Of a DNA stretch of 64,000 nucleotides, positions 19,661-27,460 are shown one piece after another. Made by a program: the position numbers and the translations under genes. The number at the start of each line of letters is the position of its first letter. Position 1 is the stretch's first letter. The stretch covers positions 124,001 to 188,000 of the forward strand of contig NC_014774.1 in NCBI RefSeq assembly GCF_000183665.1, in the 5' to 3' direction. Under the pieces are notes generated by a model. It did not search any database, was not told the origin of the DNA, and worked only from the letters and a program-made list of their open reading frames with translations. The stretch is from Candidatus Liberibacter solanacearum CLso-ZC1 (lineage in GTDB: Bacteria; Pseudomonadota; Alphaproteobacteria; Rhizobiales; Rhizobiaceae).

Positions 19661-20335
19661 CTACTTCTTACCCCCCTCTTGATACCGATGAATAGATCGA
19701 TCACGATGAACCGCATCGGGAGGAGTCATTGAACGTGGAGCGAATAAATCCATAGGATTTACTATTTGTGCTGCCAAATTATTCTGATATGAACATCCAT
19801 AATTACTCCAATTACTATTTTCTAAGGAAGATCCCAGAATATCTTCCGGCCAAAAACCACATTTCCCAGCAGAAGGCCTACTTGCAAAATAACTCAGTCG
19901 AATAGTATCAATATCCAATTCATAATCGGCATCATAACTTCTCTCCGAGAGAGATGAAGATGGAATTCCATTGGAAATGATGAACCGACGGATATTTTTT
20001 AAAGCATCTTGAATAGCATGAGAAGAAATTGTCGGAGTTGGAATGAGAATAAAAATAACACTTGTACTATTTTGCTTATATCTATCTATAAATCCTTTTA
20101 TCGTATCATACATATCAGATGGTAATTTCCCTCTTCCAGACAGTAATGGTATATCTAGGCTTTTCTCTACCTTTTTCATCACAATTGGATATCTATCACG
20201 ATAGTCATTTTGGTTAGCCAACACATTATTTCCACAAAACAATAAGAGAAAAGATATTTGCATTAGAAAAAAACTTACCAATCTTTTAAAACACATACCT
20301 CCGAATATTTCTTTTATCATTATATCCCTCATCAT
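19661..20335 (-). CDS. cpaD: Tad pilus assembly protein CpaD
   Basis: Outer-membrane or periplasmic accessory protein thought to help the CpaC secretin. The 224-residue protein has an N-terminal hydrophobic export signal (RLVSFFLMQISFLLLF) and the CpaD family core: RDRYPIV near 45, the CGFWPEDILG motif and SNYGCSYQNNLAAQIVNPMDLFAPR near 175, whose cysteine and NNLAA-NP pattern are diagnostic. Its start overlaps the cpaC stop by four bases. A start at a later Met (MIKEIFG or MCFKRL) is possible. Confidence 0.88.
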   Translation of the reverse strand: MMRDIMIKEIFGGMCFKRLVSFFLMQISFLLLFCGNNVLANQNDYRDRYPIVMKKVEKSLDIPLLSGRGKLPSDMYDTIKGFIDRYKQNSTSVIFILIPTPTISSHAIQDALKNIRRFIISNGIPSSSLSERSYDADYELDIDTIRLSYFASRPSAGKCGFWPEDILGSSLENSNWSNYGCSYQNNLAAQIVNPMDLFAPRSMTPPDAVHRDRSIHRYQEGGKK

Positions 20336-21747
20336 TTGTAAATAAATCCAATTGCGCCTTTATAATTCTGCCCATTTCCTTGTGCCGCTTCCTTGGGTCC
20401 ATAAATTTTATTCACCCGATTAAACAAAAACGCCTTTGCATCATTTTCAATATCATAATTATCATCTGGACGACTCAACTCATTCATTGCAACAGGCTTC
20501 ACAAGAAAAGGAGTAGCCGAAATAAAAATTTCCGTTTCTTCCCTACTAAAGCTATTACTCCTAAACAAAGCCCCTAAAATTGGAATTTTCGACAATAAAG
20601 GAACTCCCCCTCTCTTTTGCTGTATATCATCTTTTAACAATCCTGCTAAGACTATTGTCCCCCCAGAAGGCAATTCAACAGTAGTATCTGCTTTACGCAT
20701 ACGATATTCTGGCTCTCCCGTTGTACTAACACCCAACACTGGTTCAGAAACCTCTGTCTCAATACGCAATCCAATACGGCCTGGAGATAGTACCGTTGGA
20801 GTAAAAGTCAGCACGACACCATAATCATGAGGGGTGATAGTGCTTGTACCATTAGCGCCTACGCTACGATATAAACGCGTTCCACCTGATCTAAAAGTAG
20901 CGTTTTGACCCGAAATAGCCGTTAAAGTTGGCTCTGCGAGAGTACGGATAGCGGTTGCTCGTTCCAGTGCATTCAAAACACTCTTAAAAGTAAATCGATC
21001 AAGAATCGTTGTCATCGCAAAGTCAGCACCCTGACCGCCCAAACTACCGTCAAAATCTATTCGCTTTCCCTTTGAAGGGCCACCACTACTGATAGTGTGC
21101 TGAAATCCTATCTGCTTTAATACATCACGCCTTACTTCTGCAATAGTCACTTTAAGGGTTACCTGATCTTCAGCCCCAATATTTAATAGATTAATAACCT
21201 TGCTACCACTTGCAGTCTTATACAGATTATTCCTCTCATTTGAGAGAAACATATTTGAGAGTTCAACAGCATGTTGAGAATCCTGAATAGTCCGTACCTC
21301 TCCATGTAATACAAGATTATCAGATAGCATCTCAACATGAATATTTGAACCAGATAGAAAACGTCGGAAAGTCATTTCGAGATTTCTAATATCCCGCTCA
21401 ATAAAAATATCAATGTTCAATAGTTGCTTTTCGTCATGTCCGATAAGAATAACATTCGCCTGACCTACACTTTTTCCAAAAATATATACAGTTTTCGAAG
21501 AATGTACCACAACATCTGCTTTAGTTGGATCAGAAACAAGAACATCCTGAACCCTAGATGGTAAATGCAAAATAACTACCTTACCTAAACCAATGTTGAT
21601 CTTTTTACTTGTACCTATTGCCGAATCACCGATATGAATAGTAGAAGCGTTTTTAGCATCAACTAATTTTGATTGCGCTAATAAAAAATTCGAACTAGAA
21701 ATAAAAATTACAAATAACATAAAGAGTGTTTTTTGAAAATTCTTCAT
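20332..21747 (-). CDS. cpaC: Tad pilus secretin CpaC/RcpA
   Basis: Outer-membrane ring through which the Flp pilus exits. The 471-residue protein has a signal peptide (to about 25), the pilus-formation N domain (KINIGLGKVVILHLPSRVQDVLVSDPTKADVV), a BON-like segment (EVRTIQDSQHAVELSNMF) and the secretin domain with VTLKVTIAEVRRDVLKQIGF, LAEPTLTAISGQNATFRSGG and the C-terminal VPLLSKIPILGALFRS signature. It overlaps cpaB and cpaD by four bases on either side, so the three genes are coupled. Confidence 0.95.
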   Translation of the reverse strand: MKNFQKTLFMLFVIFISSSNFLLAQSKLVDAKNASTIHIGDSAIGTSKKINIGLGKVVILHLPSRVQDVLVSDPTKADVVVHSSKTVYIFGKSVGQANVILIGHDEKQLLNIDIFIERDIRNLEMTFRRFLSGSNIHVEMLSDNLVLHGEVRTIQDSQHAVELSNMFLSNERNNLYKTASGSKVINLLNIGAEDQVTLKVTIAEVRRDVLKQIGFQHTISSGGPSKGKRIDFDGSLGGQGADFAMTTILDRFTFKSVLNALERATAIRTLAEPTLTAISGQNATFRSGGTRLYRSVGANGTSTITPHDYGVVLTFTPTVLSPGRIGLRIETEVSEPVLGVSTTGEPEYRMRKADTTVELPSGGTIVLAGLLKDDIQQKRGGVPLLSKIPILGALFRSNSFSREETEIFISATPFLVKPVAMNELSRPDDNYDIENDAKAFLFNRVNKIYGPKEAAQGNGQNYKGAIGFIYK

Positions 21748-22547
21748 CTTGACATTTCCTCTCCATCTTTATTCGAAATAATACCTGATTTAATAACCTG
21801 GATTCCTCTTCCTCCATCTTCCCCCAAATTAAAATCAGCGATTTCTAGATCGGTAGAATGAAAATCTGAAATAGATCGCAAAACGAGAGTCAATTTTGAT
21901 GCTATCTGTTGCGCCGCAAGTAGCGTCTTTGCCTGCATAGGAGTTAACTCCAACGTAGCAGTATTCCCAATCAACCCATTTGGCTCTCCCTCAGCATCTA
22001 AAGTTTGATCTATTGCAAGAACACGTACATTGCTGAGAACTACATCCGTCTTTGTCTTCCTCTCACCAATCAAACGAACCATTAAAACATCAACATGATC
22101 ATTGGGTTTAACCAGCCCTCCAACAGCATTAGAAACCGAAATATCCAAAGCAACAGCGCGCTTTCCTTTTGAAAGAAGAGAAGAAACACCATGTTGTCCA
22201 TGATCTACTAATTTTTCAAAACGAATTGGATCACCTTTCAAAATAGGTATACGTACTATGGATCCCTTTAATTCTTCTATAGCATTGGGACGACTGACAT
22301 CATCTACAAAACCAACAACAACATTTTCTGCTGGGAAAGCAACCCATTCTAAGACATCAGGAGTAATAACCATCCCCACCTTTAAATTACTCTTAGCCAT
22401 CAAAACATTAGAAAGCCTTATAGAAGGTTGAGCTACAATCTCCTCTTTCTGGAGATGATGGTGAGATACTAGACGCATAGCAATAATACCCGCCAACAGA
22501 GCAAAGAGACCGGAAACTACCAGTCCCATTAGTCGAGTGAATTTCAT
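21744..22547 (-). CDS. cpaB: Tad pilus assembly protein CpaB/RcpC
   Basis: Periplasmic accessory of the Tad secretin. The 267-residue protein has an N-terminal membrane anchor (GLVVSGLFALLAGIIAMRLV), a SAF domain (VLMAKSNLKVGMVITPDVLEWVAFPAENV near 48) and the RcpC domain (GKRAVALDISVSNAVGGLVKPNDHVDVLMVR, LSNVRVLAIDQ, TLELTPMQAKTLLAAQQ). Length and order fit. First gene of the tightly coupled cpaBCD block; a roughly 100-base gap separates it from cpaA. Confidence 0.94.
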   Translation of the reverse strand: MKFTRLMGLVVSGLFALLAGIIAMRLVSHHHLQKEEIVAQPSIRLSNVLMAKSNLKVGMVITPDVLEWVAFPAENVVVGFVDDVSRPNAIEELKGSIVRIPILKGDPIRFEKLVDHGQHGVSSLLSKGKRAVALDISVSNAVGGLVKPNDHVDVLMVRLIGERKTKTDVVLSNVRVLAIDQTLDAEGEPNGLIGNTATLELTPMQAKTLLAAQQIASKLTLVLRSISDFHSTDLEIADFNLGEDGGRGIQVIKSGIISNKDGEEMSR

Positions 22548-22649
22548 TCTTGTTCCTACAAAATAAAGACTAAAAAATAAAGGTAATAGAAATAACTTAA
22601 ATACTAATAAAAGTATTATATAAGATAATATAAATATGGTTAAAAATAA

Positions 22650-23186
22650 TTAAAATGATGTAGAAATACCTTCTAAAGCAATTTTAAATAAATGCGAATC
22701 TGGATAACTAACTAATCCTCCTATAGAGATAGCAACGCCATAAGGAATTTTATTTTTCATATGGAAACTACGTGGAACAAATTTATCTAACAAAGGGATA
22801 TAACGAGTAATTTCTCTTATTAGCAAAACTACTAATGCTAATATCCCACCAAAAATAGCAACATAAAATAAAAAATATAGCAAAGAAATATTCCAACCAA
22901 ACCATAAAGACGCTGTCGTTAAAAGCTTTGCGTCTCCTCCTCCCATAATATTAACAGAAAAGAAAAAAAAACAAGCAATGAAAACAAACAAGCCAACTAG
23001 TACGTGTAGCGCTATTTCCTCATAGCCCAACCCAACGAAAGGGGCGATTAATAAGAACGAACCAAGCAATACTACCGATATTCGGTTAGGTATCATCGTA
23101 GAAAAAAGGTCGGATAACCCAGCAGAAATCAAGCAAAAAGGTAAAACAAGAAATATAACCGAAAAAACCATTTTATCCTCTTTCAT
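22650..23186 (-). CDS. cpaA: prepilin peptidase CpaA/TadV
   Basis: Inner-membrane aspartyl protease that cleaves Flp prepilins. The 178-residue protein matches the short TadV form with no methylase domain. Both catalytic aspartates are visible: GLSDLFSTMIPNRIS near residue 25 and the GGGDAKLLTTASLWFG motif near 82. Five to six hydrophobic segments. It sits between the cpaB-tadC block and the flp pilin array whose products it should process. Confidence 0.93.
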   Translation of the reverse strand: MKEDKMVFSVIFLVLPFCLISAGLSDLFSTMIPNRISVVLLGSFLLIAPFVGLGYEEIALHVLVGLFVFIACFFFFSVNIMGGGDAKLLTTASLWFGWNISLLYFLFYVAIFGGILALVVLLIREITRYIPLLDKFVPRSFHMKNKIPYGVAISIGGLVSYPDSHLFKIALEGISTSF

Positions 23187-23654
23187 AGGATTAAAACATC
23201 TATCTAAATCATATCCTACTCTTGGACACGATGTATAATAAAATACAAAAAAGCACCGTAATCCCTAAGAAAGAATTATATAATTATTTTTATCAACGTA
23301 GAATCCTCAATCTCTGACAACAATAAATATCTAAAGACCCTGCTAACTATTACCTAAAATAGTTAATTATTATTACTATTATCAACTATCCGCATCTTGT
23401 TCAAAATCGCAACAACTATACTTCATTGTTATGGATATAAAATTCACATTCACTATATTCAAAAACACTATATCCTATTTATCCCGTAAACATTATATGT
23501 TTTAATAACAGCATTATTACACAATATTTATTTGTTTATTAATTTCACTTATCCATCAAATGAAAGAAAATGGGTTATTTCTAGCTTTTTACGGACATTC
23601 TTAGAAAATTTTATTGGACTTTTTTAGATATCAAAAATTATTGTTGAAGTTGCT
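23187..23654. other. AT-rich spacer between cpaA and the flp array
   Basis: About 470 bases with no recognisable gene. It presumably contains the cpaA promoter and the end of the outermost flp unit. No clear terminator or operator is visible. Confidence 0.5.
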
Positions 23655-23837
23655 TCGAGATAGAGACAGGGAAGAGGAAGAAACAGCTCTGCCCAATTCA
23701 TCTGAAACTTTTGCAAAACATTCTTAATATTAGTTCCAACAATCCCACCACAGAAATGAGAACAGCAATCAAGCCATATCCAATAGCTGTCACCCCTGAT
23801 TCAGGTTGTAAAAATTTTCTTATAATTTATCATTCAT
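23655..23837 (-). pseudogene. broken Flp pilin gene, copy 1
   Basis: Clear relic of an flp gene. The stretch IRKFLQPESGVTAIGYGLIAVL matches the intact copies, but three defects are visible. The first codons (ATG AAT GAT AAA TTA TAA) are out of frame. A second frame change follows the hydrophobic core: the expected GT(N)IK region is in another frame. The glutamate at +5 after the cleavage site, needed for pilin function, is changed to glycine (AIGYG instead of AIEYG). It should give no functional pilin. The 5' boundary is set at the ATG-like position; the 3' boundary is approximate. Confidence 0.8.
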
Positions 23838-23997
23838 TAAAAATGATTCCTAAATTAAAAATTGATAAAAATAACTCTTAATCGTCATTGAGACTACTCG
23901 AAGTAATAACAAAATATATTTTACAATCTAAGCATCAATATTGAAATTGATTTATATCGTCTTTCAGTTTTGTTGGGGATAAAACCGTTAACAGGGC

Positions 23998-24132
23998 TTA
24001 CAGGAAGGCTTCCAGCAACTTGATTGTTTTATCCCAGGGGCATGCTACAGCAATGAGCGCAACAAACAAACCATATCTAACTGTCGCACTTGATTTATCT
24101 TGCAAAAAATTTCTTATAATATCAAATTTCAT
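23998..24132 (-). pseudogene. degenerate Flp pilin gene, copy 2 (44 codons)
   Basis: Open for 44 codons from ATG 24132 but not a normal pilin. MKFDIIRNFLQDKSSATVRYG lacks one codon and has lost the cleavage-site glycine and the +5 glutamate (intact copies read ESGATAIEYG). After the shortened hydrophobic core the frame runs into unrelated residues (CPWDKTIKLLEAFL). The region beyond contains, in another frame, a proline-rich tail that is also found after copy 5, so both share an old internal deletion. Probably not functional. Confidence 0.75.
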
Positions 24133-24283
24133 GAAGAATACTTCTTATGTAAAAGATTGGATAAAAAGGTATTCTAACAATATGAGTATACATAAATATA
24201 CTTTTAAGGAAATAAAAATAATATGCTTTGGATGAAATCTTTTCCAAAAAAATTAGAACCAATATGGCAAAAAAACAACATAA

Positions 24284-24311
24284 CCGCCATGAAAATTAAA
24301 TATCATGACGG
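24284..24311 (-). terminator. hairpin of the flp repeat unit
   Basis: Inverted repeat CCGCCATGA (24284-24292) against TCATGACGG (24303-24311), with one mismatch, lying after the 60-residue pilin gene on its transcript. Nearly the same hairpin occurs at 25093-25128, and a related one at 25518-25553. It is joined to a conserved AT-rich stretch (AATATATTTTACAATCTAAA) that lies between it and the pilin stop codon. Confidence 0.5.
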
Positions 24312-24378
24312 CTACTCGAGATAGTAAAAATATATTTTACAATCTAAACATCAATATTAGAATTGATTTCTAGCATCC

Positions 24379-24561
24379 TTAAACAGGTTTGACATCAGAA
24401 AGGGAGTCACCAACTCTCTTGAAAGTCGCTGACAATTTTGTTCCAAGGGTTGTAACGGAAGCAATGATCGCCACAGCAACGAGCGCAGCAAGCAAACCAT
24501 ATTCAATAGCTGTCGCACCTGATTCATCTTGTAAAAATTTTCTTATAATATTAATTCTCAT
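24379..24561 (-). CDS. flp: Flp/Fap pilin, copy 3 (intact)
   Basis: Structural subunit of the Tad pilus, 60 residues. The Flp prepilin motif is intact: short basic leader MRINIIRKFLQDESG, cleavage after G15, then ATAIEYG with Glu and Tyr at +5 and +6, followed by a hydrophobic helix (LLAALVAVAIIASVTTLG) and a TKLSATFKRVGDSL tail. CpaA, encoded downstream, should cleave it. A TTAAGGATTATTTTA leader precedes the ATG, much as in the other copies. Confidence 0.93.
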   Translation of the reverse strand: MRINIIRKFLQDESGATAIEYGLLAALVAVAIIASVTTLGTKLSATFKRVGDSLSDVKPV

Positions 24562-24705
24562 TAAAATAATCCTTAAATTAAAAATGGATGAAAAATATCT
24601 CCTCCCAATATGAAAAAATATATTGAGAATAGCTCAGACCATATCTGTTAAAAGTAGAATTTCTTTAAAATAAAAATTTGAGAATTAATTTAGTATTTAA
24701 TAAAA

Positions 24706-24758
24706 TACTTTGAGTGGTCCCAAGTAACTCTTAATCATCATTGGGACCGCTCAAAGTA
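24706..24758 (-). terminator. strong hairpin downstream of flp copy 4
   Basis: Seventeen-base arms, 24706-24722 and 24742-24758, with one imperfect pair. They enclose a 19-base loop and are flanked by AT-rich sequence. On the pilin transcript it follows the copy-4 stop codon by about 55 bases. It probably terminates transcription or protects the 3' end of each short pilin message. Confidence 0.6.
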
Positions 24759-24813
24759 GTAAAAAATATATTTACAATCTAAATATCAATATTGAAATTG
24801 ACTCATAGCACCC

Positions 24814-25008
24814 TTAGGATCTGCCGGGGGCGGTAGGACCAGGAAGAAAGGATTCACCAACTTTAGCGAAAGTCGCTGACAATTTTGTTCCAAGAGTTGT
24901 AACGGCACCAATAATCACCACAGAAACGAGCGCAGCAAGCAAACCATATTCAATAGCTGTCGCACCTGATTCATCTTGTAAGAAATTTCTTATAATATTA
25001 ATTTTCAT
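24814..25008 (-). CDS. flp: Flp/Fap pilin, copy 4 (intact, longest)
   Basis: Structural subunit of the Tad pilus, 64 residues. Leader MKINIIRNFLQDESG, cleavage after Gly, then ATAIEYG and a hydrophobic helix with VSVVIIGAVTTLG. It differs from copy 3 mainly in the C terminus, which is longer and rich in Pro and Gly (ESFLPGPTAPGRS). The difference could give a different surface on the pilus. It has its own leader and its own strong hairpin behind it. Confidence 0.93.
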   Translation of the reverse strand: MKINIIRNFLQDESGATAIEYGLLAALVSVVIIGAVTTLGTKLSATFAKVGESFLPGPTAPGRS

Positions 25009-25092
25009 TAAAATAATCCTTAAGTTAAAAATTTAATAGCAATGTATTATAACAATAGTGTTATACAGAAATATATTGCTAAAGCAATAAAA

Positions 25093-25128
25093 ATAACCGC
25101 CATGAAAATAAAATATCATGACGGCTAT
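25093..25128 (-). terminator. hairpin of the flp repeat unit
   Basis: Arms ATAACCGCCATGA (25093-25105) and TCATGACGGCTAT (25116-25128) pair with two imperfect positions. It lies between truncated copy 5 and intact copy 4, after copy 5 on the minus-strand transcript. Nearly identical in sequence to the hairpin at 24284-24311. Confidence 0.5.
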
Positions 25129-25259
25129 TCGAGGTAGTAACAAAATATATCTTAAAGAATAATTATAAATATTGAAATTGATTTATGTCGCCCTTAAGTT
25201 TTGTTAGGGATAAAATCCTTAGCAGGGCTTGCAGGAAGGCTTCCAACAACTTGATCGTT

Positions 25260-25367
25260 TTATCCTAAGGGTATACAGAAGATAATGAGCGCAGCAAGCA
25301 AACCATATTCAATAGCTGTCGCACCTGATTCATCTTGTAAAAATTTTCTTATAATATTAACTTTCAT
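25260..25367 (-). pseudogene. truncated Flp pilin gene, copy 5 (35 codons)
   Basis: The leader and cleavage region are perfect (MKVNIIRKFLQDESG, then ATAIEYGLLAALI). The frame then jumps to IFCIPLG and stops after 35 codons. The hydrophobic helix is therefore only about half the normal length. The downstream DNA (to about 25190) encodes, in another frame, a NDQVVGSLPASPAKDF tail that matches the region after copy 2. An internal deletion before a duplication explains both. It might still be made and cleaved as a short peptide, but a structural role is unlikely. Confidence 0.7.
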
Positions 25368-25517
25368 GAAGAATCCTCCTTATGTGACAGATTGAATAAC
25401 AACGTATTGCAAAAGAAAATCATATATAATATATAGTATATATGCTATATATTATATAGGGCTTGACTTAAATTGTAATAAAAATAATTTGTACTCAATC
25501 CGATTATGAATAACCAA

Positions 25518-25553
25518 ATAACCACCATGATGAATAAATTTCACGGCGGTTAT
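25518..25553 (-). terminator. hairpin of the flp repeat unit (most divergent)
   Basis: ATAACCACCATGA (25518-25530) against TCACGGCGGTTAT (25541-25553). It lies after flp copy 6 on the minus-strand transcript and is clearly related to the 25093 and 24284 hairpins, with compensating changes in the stem (ACC/GGT). Confidence 0.5.
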
Positions 25554-25618
25554 CTGATATTTAGAATATTTGATGTCAATAATTTAAGTTATAACTAATC
25601 AGCAAGAAGCTTTAAGCT

Positions 25619-25786
25619 TTAAGCTTTAAGCTTATCGCTAACAGTGGTAAACGTTCCCGTTAACTTAGTCCCAAGGTTTGTAATAGCACCAATGGCTACT
25701 ATAGCAACGAGCGCAGCAAGCAAACCATATTCAAGAAATGCCGTACCCGATTCATCCTTCAACATTTTTTTGAAACAATTGACCAT
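25619..25786 (-). CDS. flp: Flp/Fap pilin, copy 6 (intact, divergent, 55 residues)
   Basis: Short intact pilin. MVNCFKKMLKDESG, cleavage after Gly, TAFLEYG (Glu and Tyr at +5/+6 kept), hydrophobic LLAALVAIVAIGAITNLG, then TKLTGTFTTVSDKLKA. It is the most divergent of the array and lies nearest the start of the cluster, so it may represent the oldest unit. The end of the gene and the bases just after it consist of repeated AAGCTTTA units, so the stop codon falls inside a small tandem repeat. AAGAGGAGTG lies upstream of the ATG. Confidence 0.88.
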   Translation of the reverse strand: MVNCFKKMLKDESGTAFLEYGLLAALVAIVAIGAITNLGTKLTGTFTTVSDKLKA

Positions 25787-26542
25787 TAAAAATCACTCCT
25801 CTTAAAGATACGCAAAAATCAGAAATCTAGAACCTTGCTCTTGACAAATGCATAGGCTGTCGATTAATGACGATGCTATAAGATATTACTACGATAAAAA
25901 TATACTTCAGCGCTTTCATGAACAAAGATAGATAGATAATCAAAACAAGAATTCAAAGAAACTCCATTTCCCATTTTTCTGTTTTTGATTATCCCTTGTT
26001 TTGTTTTGCAGAAGTAATTATTTCTAATTTTAAATTAATGTTGCATACAAATTATTTAAAATACGTTAAATTATTAAACAAAACTACTTTATTAAATACG
26101 TATTGTAAGTATAAGTTGTCTTATGAGAAGATTATGTTTAATATAAATTTAAAAAATATACTTAATATAACTATAGTAAAAATAAACACAGTATTCTTCC
26201 CGTAACTTTTAAGGAATACTGTAAATGAATATTTTATCACCAAAAGACATCAATTTTTTATTTAATCTATTGTATGACTAAGGAGAAAAAAATGAACTTG
26301 AGAGTACCCTTAAATAGCCCTTTTACATTCAATTTTTTAAAACTCCCGTAATCTTCTTAATATTATCAAAAAAAAATACTTATTTAATAATATAATGTAT
26401 AAGTATGAATGCACAATATTGACGAAAAGCCACAGAACTTTTTTGTCAAGAATTTTTACTACTATTTAACAAAGAAGCTTTACGCTTCGTTTACTAAAAA
26501 TGGAAATTTATTTTTATAAAATAATATTATAGGTTGAATTTT
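25787..26542. other. long AT-rich region between flp array and solo pilus-domain gene
   Basis: About 750 bases with no protein of recognisable family. It should hold the divergent promoters of the flp array and of the 26543 gene. It contains a 19-codon frame at 26292-26351 with a strong ribosome site (listed separately) and a small hairpin (26474-26487, GAAGC/GCTTC) behind it. A 69-codon frame at 25996-26205 is low-complexity and is not credited. Confidence 0.5.
26292..26351 (+). CDS. possible 19-residue ORF with strong ribosome site
   Basis: MNLRVPLNSPFTFNFLKLP, then TAA. The ATG is preceded by AAGGAGAAAAAA, the best ribosome site in this region. It has no recognisable family and may be a leader peptide or the stump of a lost gene. 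It lies 190 bases upstream of the solo pilus-domain gene on the same strand. Only the ribosome site supports it. Confidence 0.25.
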   Translation: MNLRVPLNSPFTFNFLKLP

Positions 26543-27163
26543 ATGGCACGTATCCAAATCGCATTAGTTTTGTCTACCATCATGATAGCTTACAGCTACC
26601 CTGCATTCTCAAATGATGAAACCAATAAAAATGATCCTTCAGCAAACAGACAACGACCTATATTGCCCTTAAAACACGCAAAAGAAGAAAAAAAACCTAT
26701 CCTAAAGCCTTTACAACATGAAAAAAAAGGGGCAAAGCCTACCCCACCTTTGAAACATGCGCGCCCAGAAAAAAGAAGAACTGAAATTCAAAAGAATGCA
26801 ACTAAACCTCGTACAACGAATACCCCTTCTCCTCAACCAACCACAAACGATGAAAAACGTATTCGCATAGCAATAGGACAATCGATCGTATTAAAATTTG
26901 ATAGCCTTCCTTCAGAAGTGATCATCGGAAATGATCAAATAACAGATGTTTTAGCCTTAGAGAAAGAAAAAAGCATCGTTATAACTGGCAAAAAAAGCGG
27001 ATTAACTAATATCATCGTTTTAGGAGCAGGCAACAAAGTTCTTCTTGAAACAGATATACTTTCATTCCCGAATGAACATGATACAGTGCGAGTTTATACT
27101 CCTGAAAAACTATCATTTTTATCCTGTACACCAAGATGCCTTCCTAACAGTGAGAATCTATAA
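26543..27163 (+). CDS. solo pilus/secretin N-domain protein
   Basis: Exported protein of about 206 residues with a signal peptide (ALVLSTIMIAYSYPAFS), a Pro/Lys/His-rich linker containing three related PLKHA/PLQHE units, and a single C-terminal domain (IRIAIGQSIVLKFDSLPSEVIIGNDQITDVLALEKEKSIVITGKKSGLTNIIVL). That domain closely resembles the N domain of the CpaC secretin in the same window (GLGKVVILHLPSRVQDVLVSD). No secretin barrel follows. It probably acts with the Tad outer-membrane complex, but its role is unknown. The ATG at 26543 is preferred to the TTG at 26534. Confidence 0.75.
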   Translation: MARIQIALVLSTIMIAYSYPAFSNDETNKNDPSANRQRPILPLKHAKEEKKPILKPLQHEKKGAKPTPPLKHARPEKRRTEIQKNATKPRTTNTPSPQPTTNDEKRIRIAIGQSIVLKFDSLPSEVIIGNDQITDVLALEKEKSIVITGKKSGLTNIIVLGAGNKVLLETDILSFPNEHDTVRVYTPEKLSFLSCTPRCLPNSENL

Positions 27164-27252
27164 AAGAAACCTTTTTAGAGAGATGTCCACTTAGATAATC
27201 ATAAAAAATGATATAAAAGGTTGATTGAAGAAAAAATTGAGATTATACTGAT

Positions 27253-27447
27253 TTAATCTTTCGTATCCATTTTACGAGCCTCTGCTACAAGCATGATAGG
27301 AACGCCTGATCTTATAGGATATACGAGGGATGCTTTTTTTGATAATAGCTCTTTACCTTCTGAAATAAGAATAAGATTACCTTTTGTTAAAGGGCAAACC
27401 AGAATTTCTAGTAGCTTTGGATCTATATTGGGAACATTTTCTTTCAT
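27253..27447 (-). CDS. Trm112-like small protein (UPF0434/YcaR family)
   Basis: Small protein of about 64 residues: PNIDPKLLEILVCPLTKGNLILI, then ELLSKKASLVYPIRSGVPIML. This is the Trm112p-like fold; family members often serve as methyltransferase partners. The family usually has two CPxC-type cysteines; here only one cysteine (ILVCPLT) is visible. A longer frame begins at 27507, but the ATG at 27447, behind GGGTGG, starts at the usual family position and avoids overlap with the preceding gene. Confidence 0.8.
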   Translation of the reverse strand: MKENVPNIDPKLLEILVCPLTKGNLILISEGKELLSKKASLVYPIRSGVPIMLVAEARKMDTKD

Positions 27448-27460
27448 ATTAACAACCACC

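Noticed and set aside
23655..25800. CRISPR-like array suggested by regularly repeated segments
   Set aside because: The repeats are duplicated flp genes with their 3' hairpins; there are no short direct repeats with unique spacers and no cas genes.
25996..26205. 69-codon frame upstream of the solo pilus-domain gene
   Set aside because: Composition-driven Ile/Asn/Leu/Lys frame with no motif and no ribosome site.
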